In this document: positions 1-5,585 of the stretch, one piece after another | How the letters are laid out: each line of letters opens with the position of its first letter | Position numbering within the stretch: position 1 is the first letter of the stretch | DNA from: Alphaproteobacteria bacterium | GTDB taxonomy: Bacteria; Pseudomonadota; Alphaproteobacteria; Caulobacterales; Caulobacteraceae | DNA: 13,687 nt | Assembly (NCBI GenBank): GCA_028869395.1 | Contig: JAGWSE010000098.1 | Span: 1 to 13,687, forward strand | Reading direction: 5' to 3' | Translations under genes and position numbers: made by a program | The notes under the pieces: generated by a model | Seen by the model: the letters and a program-made list of their open reading frames with translations, nothing else | Databases searched by the model: none | Told to the model about the DNA's origin: nothing

Positions 1-42
1 CAGGCCGGGCAGGGTCTGGGCGGCGGATTTCGGATCGGACAC
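1..42 (-). CDS. Possible N-terminus of a gene leaving the left edge
   Basis: On the minus strand a GTG codon at 42-40 opens a frame that stays open to the window edge. It reads MSDPKSAAQTLPGL, which looks like a normal protein N-terminus. A GAGG lies about nine bases upstream of the GTG. If real, the gene is divergent from the glutathione S-transferase gene, and positions 43-189 hold both promoters. Only 14 codons are visible, so no family can be assigned and the call is tentative. Confidence 0.35.
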   Translation of the reverse strand, partial: MSDPKSAAQTLPGL

Positions 43-189
43 GGGACTGGCCCTCTGACTCAGGACGGATGCAGCGTCGTTTACGCTACCACTGAAGCGG
101 ACAACATCTAGCGGGAAGTTAAGGCCGCGGCCCAATATGTTGTGAATTGAACGGGGACAACCTCCCCCGCGGTAGCGACAGGAGGTAAG

Positions 190-860
190 ATGACGCGAGC
201 ACGGGAGCCAGGCATGGCCTCGGACTACATCGTCTACGGCGGCGCGGGCACCGGCTCCGTTGCGGTGGAGGCGGCGCTGACGCTCGCCGGCGCGCCCTAC
301 CGGGTCGAGGAGACCGACTGGCGCAAGGACGGGGAGGCCTATGCGACCGTGAACCCGATGCGACAGCTGCCGGCGCTGGTGCTGCCGACGGGCGAACTGA
401 TGACCGAGAGCGCGGCCATCCTGATCCACCTAGCCGACTCGCACCCGGGTCGGGGCTGTCGCCCGCCCTCACCTCACCCCTGCGACCCAGGTTCCTCCGC
501 TGGATGAGCTTCATCTCGGGCCAAGTCTATTCGCTCTACTGGATCCGCGACGTACCCTCCAGGCTCGCGCCCGATGCGGCCGGCGAGCGGCTGGTGCGCG
601 AGCGGACCGAGGCGCGGATCGCCGACTGCTGGCGGATCATGGGCGCCGAGGTGGACCCCGCCGGCCGCTTTCTCTTGGGCGACGAGCTCTCCGTGCTCGA
701 CCTCTACCTCGCGGTGCTGTCGCGCTGGGGGCCCCGGCGGAAGGGCTTCTACGCCGCCGCCCCAAACCTCGCCCCCGTCGTGCGGGCCGTCGACGCCGAC
801 CCGCGCCTCGCCGCGCTCTGGGCGAACCGAATGCCGTTCTCCGAGGGCTGGGAGGGGTAG
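190..860 (+). pseudogene. Glutathione S-transferase, interrupted by a frame change
   Basis: This would be a cytosolic glutathione S-transferase, conjugating glutathione to electrophiles. The first frame (190-507) carries the thioredoxin-like N-terminal domain. It starts with a beta strand (DYIVYGG), has the cis-proline region in QLPALVLPTG, and the TESAAILIHL segment, whose Glu-Ser normally contacts glutathione. That frame then becomes unlike GST. The all-helical C-terminal domain (FLRWMSFISGQVYSLYW, then FLLGDELSVLDLYLAVLSRW) continues in the -1 frame up to the stop at 858-860. Joining the frames at about 444-450 gives roughly 223 residues, a normal GST length. ATG 190 has GGAGG four bases upstream; ATG 214 (MASDYIVYGG) is an alternative start closer to the family N-terminus. 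One G missing from a G run explains the break, either as a sequencing error or a real mutation. The convergent neighbour ends four bases away. Confidence 0.8.
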
Positions 861-864
861 CCGC

Positions 865-1692
865 TCAGTGCGGGCGGATGGAGAAGGAGAAGGCGACCAT
901 CGAATCGGAGTGCGGGTCGACGCCGTACATCAGGTGGTCGCCCTTCACCTCGCGGTGGACGAAGCCGAACGAGGTCTGCATCGGGCCCTTGCGCCAGCCG
1001 ACGCCGATCTGGGTGTCGCCGACCAGGCGGCTGGTGGGATCGGTGGACCAGCCGGCGCGGTTCCAGCCGGAATCGCCGTGCAGCATGTTGAGGCCCACGG
1101 CGCGGCCGCTGGCGGCGGCGAACAGGTACCAGCGGCCCTTGTCGCCGAAGGCGCGGCTGCCGTCCTTGACGCCGAGCTGCTCGAGGCGCCTGGCGGCCAG
1201 GTCGGCCTTGGAGAGGTGAACACTGGCGCCCGCCTCGGCGGAGCCCGCGCCGTAGCTGTCGACGCCGACGCCGGCGTGCGGGGCGACATCCAGTTCGACC
1301 GGGCCGAAGCTGAAGCCGCGCGGCCAGCGGTGGACGTAGGTGACGTCGTAGGACTGGGTCTCCAGGTCCTCGCGCGTGCCGGGCAGGGCGACGCCGCCGG
1401 GGGCCAGGTGAAGCGTGCCGACGCTGACCCGCAGCGAATCGTTGCCGGAGCGGACCTGGGTCTCGCCGTTCCAGTGGAAGAGGCCGACGCCCGGGGCGTA
1501 GCTGTCGTTGGAGAACAGGGCCGAGGCGTCGAGGTCAGCGGCTGGCGCGCCGGGGCGGAAGGCGGCCTCGGCCAGCGCCTGGGCGGTGGCCGACGACGTC
1601 GCCGCCGGCGGCGCCGCCATGGCGAGGCCCGGCATGGCGAAACCCGGGGCTCCGCAGCCCAAGACGATGGCCCAGACAGCCATGCGCCGCAT
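865..1692 (-). CDS. LpxR-like (DUF2219-type) outer-membrane beta-barrel protein
   Basis: Predicted exported protein of 275 residues with a signal peptide (about residues 1-27, ending AMA). The C-terminal half (about 135-275) has alternating aromatic/hydrophobic strands. They include RWYLFAAASGRAVGLNM, LVGDTQIGVGWRKGPMQTSFGFVHRE and a last strand MVAFSFSIRPH. These resemble the end of the lipid A 3'-O-deacylase LpxR/DUF2219 family, whose members sit in the outer membrane and trim lipid A. An Asn-Asp pair is present (N62-D63), but I cannot show that it matches the LpxR catalytic Asn-Asp. The protein is also shorter than the roughly 300-plus residues usual for LpxR, so enzyme activity is uncertain. 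ATG 1692 is preferred over ATG 1683 because GGGGAG lies nine bases upstream. The gene is convergent with the GST gene, and its promoter region faces the leader and two-HxT gene at 1886-2298. Confidence 0.6.
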   Translation of the reverse strand: MRRMAVWAIVLGCGAPGFAMPGLAMAAPPAATSSATAQALAEAAFRPGAPAADLDASALFSNDSYAPGVGLFHWNGETQVRSGNDSLRVSVGTLHLAPGGVALPGTREDLETQSYDVTYVHRWPRGFSFGPVELDVAPHAGVGVDSYGAGSAEAGASVHLSKADLAARRLEQLGVKDGSRAFGDKGRWYLFAAASGRAVGLNMLHGDSGWNRAGWSTDPTSRLVGDTQIGVGWRKGPMQTSFGFVHREVKGDHLMYGVDPHSDSMVAFSFSIRPH

Positions 1693-1885
1693 CAGACGTT
1701 TCTCCCCGTCCCAGTCCTTGTGTAGCAGCTACGCTTCACAAATCCATGGACGTCCAAAATCCCGAGCGGTTGCCCGGTTCCAAATCTCTCGCAAATCTCA
1801 TGCCGCGGCGTTGAGCCAACTCAAACGACAAGGCGCGGCGCGTTTTGCGCGGGGATGCGCCGCGCGAGGACCAAAGGAGGCATCG
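1693..1885. other. Divergent intergenic region with two inverted repeats
   Basis: This gap separates the LpxR-like gene (minus) from the leader and two-HxT gene (plus). It is more AT-rich than the flanking genes. GTAGC-A-GCTAC (1722-1732) is a perfect 5-1-5 palindrome. It lies inside TTGTG (1718-1722) and CACAA (1737-1741), which are themselves inverted repeats but with a slightly different centre. Further right, GCGCGGCGC (1833-1841) pairs with GCGCCGCGC (1857-1865) around a 15-base loop. That hairpin would sit just before the strong ribosome binding site at 1873-1880. Promoter or operator roles are inferred. Confidence 0.4.
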
Positions 1886-1921
1886 ATGCCTGCGACCGAG
1901 CCCTGCCGGAGCCTGCGATGA
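1886..1921 (+). CDS. Candidate 11-codon leader ORF coupled to the next gene
   Basis: ATG 1886 follows AAAGGAGG (1873-1880) with a five-base spacer, one of the strongest ribosome binding sites in the window. The frame reads MPATEPCRSLR and ends with TGA at 1919-1921. That stop overlaps the ATG (1918-1920) of the downstream gene as ATGA, the usual arrangement for translational coupling or termination-reinitiation. No conserved peptide family is recognised. Alternatively, the binding site could be fortuitous, or it could mark the original start of the downstream gene before a frame change. Confidence 0.35.
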   Translation: MPATEPCRSLR

Positions 1922-2298
1922 GCGGCGCGCCCCGATTCGTCGGCTGGGCGCTGGACCGCGCCGAGCGCGAGGCCCTGCTCGCCCGCTTCCCGCCGCGCTA
2001 CGCCAAGGTGGTGGCCGACCACGTGACCCTGAAGTTCGGCGACAGCGAGGCGAGGCTGCCCACCGAGACCGAGGGCGAGATCGTGGGCGAGGCCGACGAC
2101 GGCCGCGGCGTGCAGGCGATGGTGGTGCGCATCGGCGGCACGACCGAGCGGCCGGACGGCTCGACCTATCACATCACCTGGTCGCTGGGGCCCGGGCGGC
2201 AGGCGAAGGAGAGCAACGACGTGATCGCCGCGCGGGGCTGGCGCGCGTTCGAGGCGCCGACGCCGGTCAAGCTGCAGCCGCAGGGCTGGCCGCGCTGA
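1918..2298 (+). CDS. Small protein with two HxT motifs, possible 2H phosphoesterase-like
   Basis: A 126-residue soluble protein without signal peptide or membrane segment. It opens with FVGWALDRAEREALLARFPP. It has H35-V-T37 in DHVTLKFG and H85-I-T87 in STYHITWSL, about 50 residues apart, each placed at a predicted beta strand. Two HxT/S motifs at this spacing are the hallmark of the 2H phosphoesterase superfamily (2'-5' RNA ligase/ThpR, cyclic phosphodiesterases, the phosphodiesterase domain of fungal tRNA ligase). That superfamily hydrolyses cyclic phosphates or handles RNA ends. At 126 residues it is shorter than the usual 170-200. Start: GGAG six bases before ATG 1918, plus the ATGA overlap with the leader frame; ATG 1855 in frame is possible but lacks a good binding site. 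I do not recognise a named family, so the function is inference from the motifs. Confidence 0.7.
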   Translation: MSGAPRFVGWALDRAEREALLARFPPRYAKVVADHVTLKFGDSEARLPTETEGEIVGEADDGRGVQAMVVRIGGTTERPDGSTYHITWSLGPGRQAKESNDVIAARGWRAFEAPTPVKLQPQGWPR

Positions 2299-2436
2299 GA
2301 CCGACGTTGGCAGCAGGCTCCGCCTGCGAGTGCTAAATGTCTGATTTAAAGGAACATTTCAGCGACTCATGCATACAGTAGCCCGGCGCGGACCCGCGCG
2401 GGCCGCGCTCCGGATTCACAGTCCCGAGGTGAGCGA
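2299..2436 (+). promoter_or_regulatory. Intergenic region upstream of usg
   Basis: A 138-base gap with a locally AT-rich patch around 2335-2385, where a promoter would be expected, followed by a very GC-rich segment near 2381-2410. In that segment GCGCG and CGCGC can form a short hairpin around GACC. No exact promoter hexamers can be assigned with confidence. The ribosome binding site of usg is GAGGTGAG (2426-2433). Confidence 0.3.
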
Positions 2437-2709
2437 ATGCTGGCGTCGTCCGAGTTCAGGAAGCAGCTGGAAGGATACGGCCTGACGACGGCCGAGATCC
2501 TCTACCGCATGCCCGACCATCCCAGCCTGCTGCAGAGCTACATCTGGCAGGACTACGACCTCTGTCCGGAGTTCCCGGTGCTGAAGAAGTTCCTGGATTT
2601 CTGGGCGCGGACGCTGGAGGGGCCGCTGTTCAAGGTGACGGTAGGGCACTGCAAGCTGATCAAGCCGGCCGAGCTGAAGGCGATCGGGGCGGAGTTCAAG
2701 CTGCACTGA
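2437..2709 (+). CDS. usg: Usg family protein
   Basis: A 90-residue protein that matches from memory the Usg family of alphaproteobacteria. The family's conserved core is present: EGYGLTTAEILYRMPDHP, then LQSYIWQDYDLCPEFPVLKKFLDFW, then LEGPLFKVTVGHCKLIKPAE. Usg proteins are small, cytosolic and of unknown biochemical role. The name comes from a gene upstream of trpF in Caulobacter. Here no trp gene follows; the next gene, 69 bases downstream on the same strand, is a peptide-binding lipoprotein. GAGG lies seven bases before the ATG. Length is as expected for the family, and no signal peptide or membrane segment is seen. Confidence 0.9.
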   Translation: MLASSEFRKQLEGYGLTTAEILYRMPDHPSLLQSYIWQDYDLCPEFPVLKKFLDFWARTLEGPLFKVTVGHCKLIKPAELKAIGAEFKLH

Positions 2710-2778
2710 GGGGCCGCGGCCTCGACTTCGCCGCCGTTCGGGGCGACTGATGCGGCCCCGCCGTCCGAGGTCGCCCGC

Positions 2779-4386
2779 TTGCGCAAGCTTCGCACCGTCT
2801 GCTTGGCCGCGCTCGCCGCGCTGGTCCTGGCGAGCTGCCAGGGCGGCTCCGACCGGGCCGCCTGCCCGGCCGGCCAGCGGTGCTTCGAGTTCGGCCTGTC
2901 GCTGGAGCCGGCCACCCTCGATCCGCAGAAGGCCAACCTGGTCACCGAGAGCTGGGTGATCGGCGACCTGATGATGGGGCTGACCACCGACGGGCCGGAT
3001 GGATCGCCTGTGCCGGGGGGCGCCACCTCCTGGACCACCAGCCCCGACGGCCTGGTCTGGACCTTCCACCTGCGGCGCGGGGCGAGGTGGTCGGACGGCG
3101 TCCCGGTGACCGCGCAGGACTATGTGTTCGGGCTGCGAAGGCTGGTCGATCCGCGGACCGCCTCGATCTACGCCTACCTCGCCTATGTGATCAAAAACGC
3201 CCAGGCGATCAGCGACGGCAAGGCCGCGCCCTCGAGCCTGGGGGCCAAGGCGCTGGACCCCTATACCCTGCAGCTGACGCTGACGCACCCGGCGCCCTAC
3301 CTGCTGGAGCTGACCAAGCACCAGAGCTTCTTCCCCGCCCCGGAGCACGTGGTGGAGAAGTACGGCGACGGCTGGGTGGCGCCGGGACGCTATGTCTCTA
3401 ACGGGCCCTACCGGCTGGTCTCCTGGCGGCTGGGGGACCGGATCACCCTGGCCAAGAACCCGCTGTTCTACGACGCCGCCCACGTCTGCTTCGACCGGGT
3501 GGACTATTTCGCCACGCCCGACGCCATCTCGGCCGAGCGGCGGGTGCAGACCGGCGAGCTGGACGCCACCAACACCTTCCAGTCGAACCGCATCGGGCGG
3601 CTGCGGCGGATCATGCCGGGCTATGTGCACGTGCACACGGCGCTGGCGACCGTCTACCTGTCGTTCAACACCCGCGACGTGAAGCCCCTGCAGGACATCC
3701 GCGTGCGTCGGGCGCTGTCGGAGGCGATCGACCGCGACTTCATGACCGCCAAGCTGATGCGGGCGGGGCAGATCCCCGCCTATTCCTTCGTGCCGCCGGG
3801 GACGGCCAACTATCCGCAGGGGGCGCACACCGTCTGGGCCGGCGAGCTGCTGGCGCAGCGGCAGCGCGAGGCCAAGGCGCTGCTGGCGCAGGCCGGGTTC
3901 TCGCCGGCGCATCCGCTTAAGCTGCAGATCAAGACCTCGAACAACTCCGAGACCCTGCTGCTGGCCCAGGCGCTGCAGGCCGACTGGCGCTCGATCGGGG
4001 TGGAGGCGAGCCTGGTGCAGAACGACGGGCCGGTGGTGTTCGCCGCCTACGCCAACCGCGACTTCCAGGTGGGCTTCATGTCCTGGTACGCCGACTTCAA
4101 CGACCCGATGACCTTCCTGGGCCTGCTGAAGTCGGACACCGGCGCGCAGAACTACGGCGACTACAAGAACCCGGCCTACGACGCCCTGCTGGCCAAGGCC
4201 GACGCGGAGCCGGACGCCGCCCGCCGCGGGCGCATCCTCTCACGCGCCGAGCAGCTGATGCTGGACGACGAGGCGCTGGCGCCCATCGACTTCACGGTGA
4301 ATCGCGAACTGGTGAACCCGCATATCACCGGCTGGGTGGACAACGCCGAGGACTTCCACCGCACGCGCTGGCTCTGCCGCAAATAG
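2779..4386 (+). CDS. Peptide ABC transporter substrate-binding lipoprotein (SBP_bac_5, OppA-like)
   Basis: Captures oligopeptides or related solutes in the periplasm and hands them to an ABC permease. The 535-residue protein starts at TTG 2779, with GAGG eight bases upstream. It opens with a lipoprotein signal peptide ending in the lipobox LASC (Cys20), so it should be membrane-anchored. The rest is a full-length family 5 solute-binding protein. Typical landmarks are GLSLEPATLDPQKANLV, the region DGLVWTFHLRRGARWSDGVPVTAQDYVFGLRRL, FFPAPEHVVEKYGDGW, NGPYRLVSW and VRRALSEAIDR. No permease or ATPase genes lie in the window, so it is an orphan binding protein, or its transporter is elsewhere. It follows usg by 69 bases and may be co-transcribed with it. 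A strong hairpin begins directly after its stop codon. Confidence 0.92.
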   Translation: MRKLRTVCLAALAALVLASCQGGSDRAACPAGQRCFEFGLSLEPATLDPQKANLVTESWVIGDLMMGLTTDGPDGSPVPGGATSWTTSPDGLVWTFHLRRGARWSDGVPVTAQDYVFGLRRLVDPRTASIYAYLAYVIKNAQAISDGKAAPSSLGAKALDPYTLQLTLTHPAPYLLELTKHQSFFPAPEHVVEKYGDGWVAPGRYVSNGPYRLVSWRLGDRITLAKNPLFYDAAHVCFDRVDYFATPDAISAERRVQTGELDATNTFQSNRIGRLRRIMPGYVHVHTALATVYLSFNTRDVKPLQDIRVRRALSEAIDRDFMTAKLMRAGQIPAYSFVPPGTANYPQGAHTVWAGELLAQRQREAKALLAQAGFSPAHPLKLQIKTSNNSETLLLAQALQADWRSIGVEASLVQNDGPVVFAAYANRDFQVGFMSWYADFNDPMTFLGLLKSDTGAQNYGDYKNPAYDALLAKADAEPDAARRGRILSRAEQLMLDDEALAPIDFTVNRELVNPHITGWVDNAEDFHRTRWLCRK

Positions 4387-4410
4387 GCCCCCCGCGCGGC
4401 GGCGGGGGGC
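4387..4410. terminator. GC hairpin between convergent genes, probable bidirectional terminator
   Basis: GCCCCCCGC (4387-4395) pairs perfectly with GCGGGGGGC (4402-4410), a nine-base stem around a six-base loop. It starts one base after the stop of the peptide-binding protein and ends ten bases before the stop of the convergent glycine-zipper gene. There is no T tract on either side, so it is not a canonical intrinsic terminator, but its position fits transcription termination from both sides. Confidence 0.6.
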
Positions 4411-4419
4411 GCGATCCGG

Positions 4420-4746
4420 TCAGCGCCGGTCGTAGCGCCACTCGTAGTGGCAATGGTTGCGGCCGTTGTGCTTGGCGATCTGGTGGCCGGCCACCGCCCC
4501 GACACCGGCGCCGATGACCGTGCCGCCGAGCCGGCCGCCGCCGTGCGTCAGGGTGTTGCCCAGGAGGCCGCCGGCCACCGCGCCGATGGCGGTGCCGGTG
4601 TTGCGGGCGTGGCGGCTGGCGCCGCAGACCAGGACGCGGTGACGTTGGTGCGGGTGGTGCGGCTGCGCCTGGGCGGCGAGCGGGGCGGCGGCCAGGGTCG
4701 CGGTCGCCAGGGCTAGGCTCGCCGATGCGATCAGCTTGTTGCGCAA
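4420..4746 (-). CDS. Glycine zipper 2TM-domain protein, exported
   Basis: A 108-residue envelope protein. I place the start at the TTG codon 4746-4744 because it gives a clean signal peptide (NKLIASASLALATATLAAAPLAAQA) with GGAG nine bases upstream. The frame stays open further upstream, but that extension looks like non-coding sequence. The mature part begins with a His-rich stretch (QPHHPHQRHR). It then has the glycine zipper TGTAIGAVAGGLLGNTL and LGGTVIGAGVGAVAGHQIA, the Rick_17kDa_Anti/glycine-zipper 2TM pattern, and ends in a basic tail. Such proteins insert in or associate with membranes and have no assigned enzymatic role. The C-terminus NHCHYEWRYDRR is charged and aromatic. The gene is convergent with the peptide-binding protein and divergent from the GlsB-like gene. 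Confidence 0.85.
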   Translation of the reverse strand: MRNKLIASASLALATATLAAAPLAAQAQPHHPHQRHRVLVCGASRHARNTGTAIGAVAGGLLGNTLTHGGGRLGGTVIGAGVGAVAGHQIAKHNGRNHCHYEWRYDRR

Positions 4747-4845
4747 GTCTCGTTTCTCCTTGGTTGCGTCGACACGCTCGAGGTCAGAACCCCTGCCGGG
4801 GCGCATGGTTGCGGCCGCCGCCCCGCCTGCGAGCTGCGCCGTGGC

Positions 4846-4871
4846 GGAACCGGACCGGGCGCTGATGTCTT
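4846..4871 (+). promoter_or_regulatory. Possible EcfG (general stress sigma) type promoter
   Basis: GGAAC at 4846-4850 matches the -35 element of alphaproteobacterial EcfG/SigT promoters. After 16-17 bases comes GTCTT (4867-4871), only a partial match to the expected CGTT. It lies about 50 bases upstream of a GlsB/YeaQ-type gene, a family often induced by stress. The rest of the 176-base gap (4747-4922) shows no other clear motif. Confidence 0.3.
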
Positions 4872-4922
4872 TTTTCGGGCGCCTGCCGGCGGCCAGACCC
4901 GCCGGCGCTAGGAGAAAACGCC

Positions 4923-5180
4923 ATGTCATTCATCGCCTGGATCGTTCTGGGCCTGATCGCCGGCTGGATCGCGAGCATGCTGGTGAACCGGCGGGGCGGC
5001 AGCCTTGTGCTGGACCTCGTCCTCGGCGTCGTCGGCGCGTTCGTCGGCGGCTTCCTGTTCACCCGCTTCGGGGCCGCCGGGGTGACGGGCCTGAACATCT
5101 ATTCGATCCTCGTCGCCATCATCGGCGCGGTGGTCGTGCTGTTCATCTATCACGCCATCGCCGGCCGCCGCGCGCTTTAG
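4923..5180 (+). CDS. GlsB/YeaQ/YmgE family (transglycosylase-associated) stress membrane protein
   Basis: An 85-residue inner-membrane protein with three hydrophobic helices: about residues 3-20 (IAWIVLGLIAGWIASMLV), 29-48 (LVLDLVLGVVGAFVGGFLF) and 60-78 (YSILVAIIGAVVVLFIYHA). The glycine spacing and the RRGG loop after helix 1 are typical of the Transgly_assoc family. Members such as YeaQ and YmgE are small membrane proteins linked to stress responses; their molecular role is unknown. GGAG lies eight bases before the ATG. The gene is divergent from the glycine-zipper gene and followed by its own intrinsic terminator, so it is probably a single-gene transcript. A possible EcfG promoter precedes it. 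Confidence 0.9.
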   Translation: MSFIAWIVLGLIAGWIASMLVNRRGGSLVLDLVLGVVGAFVGGFLFTRFGAAGVTGLNIYSILVAIIGAVVVLFIYHAIAGRRAL

Positions 5181-5205
5181 CGGCCGTTCGGTGGAGAGTC
5201 GAAGG

Positions 5206-5232
5206 GCCCCGCCGTCGCCGGCGGGGCTTTTT
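5206..5232 (+). terminator. Intrinsic terminator after the GlsB-like gene
   Basis: GCCCCGCCG (5206-5214) pairs perfectly with CGGCGGGGC (5219-5227) around the loop TCGC, and five T residues follow at once. This is a textbook Rho-independent terminator on the plus strand, 26 bases after the stop codon. Confidence 0.9.
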
Positions 5233-5317
5233 GATTCCGGACTGCGATTCCCGGGTCGAAAGGGAACGCCTGCGCCGGACGGCCGGTTGGCGAGGCGTCC
5301 AGCCAGAGGAGGCGCGC

Positions 5318-5572
5318 ATGGCCGACGATATCCGCAAGACCGAACAGGGCGGCGGCCCCAAGACCGACGGCGGCGGCGGCGCGCCGCTGCGCACCGGCTA
5401 TGGCGCAGGCGGGCTGGGCGCCGGCGGCGACCGCGCCCACCACGGCCAGGGCGAAATCCCGCCCAACACCTGGGACGCACCGGGCGTCACCCCCGACGGG
5501 CGGCGCACGGGATCGGCCACCGAAGGTCCCCGGATGCCGGTGGACGGCGAGTCCGGACCCGACGGCGGCTGA
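5318..5572 (+). CDS. Hypothetical glycine-rich, probably disordered 84-residue protein
   Basis: Unknown function. ATG 5318 has GAGGAGG ending five bases upstream, which is strong support for translation. The 84-residue product is hydrophilic and low in aromatic residues. It has a charged start (MADDIRKTEQGGG), a GYGAGGLGAGG segment, a short HHGQGEIPPNTWD element and a Pro/Gly/Asp-rich tail ending GPDGG. There is no signal peptide, membrane helix or recognisable domain, and the composition predicts disorder. It sits between an intrinsic terminator and the convergent M23 peptidase gene, whose stop is 13 bases away, so it has its own promoter somewhere in 5233-5300. The frame is open far upstream, but those codons cross the terminator and are not credible coding sequence. 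Confidence 0.7.
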   Translation: MADDIRKTEQGGGPKTDGGGGAPLRTGYGAGGLGAGGDRAHHGQGEIPPNTWDAPGVTPDGRRTGSATEGPRMPVDGESGPDGG

Positions 5573-5585
5573 GCCCCTCGCGGGA

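Noticed and set aside
574..1725. A 383-codon plus-strand frame running from the GST into the LpxR-like gene
   Set aside because: It crosses a convergent gene junction and its product is low-complexity with a run of arginines.
1718..1741. A CRP-like site (TTGTG...CACAA)
   Set aside because: The spacing between the half-sites is 14 bases, too long for the CRP consensus; kept only as a generic inverted repeat.
2416..3912. A 498-codon minus-strand frame opposite usg and the peptide-binding protein
   Set aside because: Its composition is typical of antisense frames, and the plus strand encodes two recognised families.
4747..4929. An N-terminal extension of the glycine-zipper protein to an upstream ATG at 4929
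   Set aside because: It would place 61 non-conserved residues before an obvious signal peptide and overlap the divergent GlsB-like gene start.
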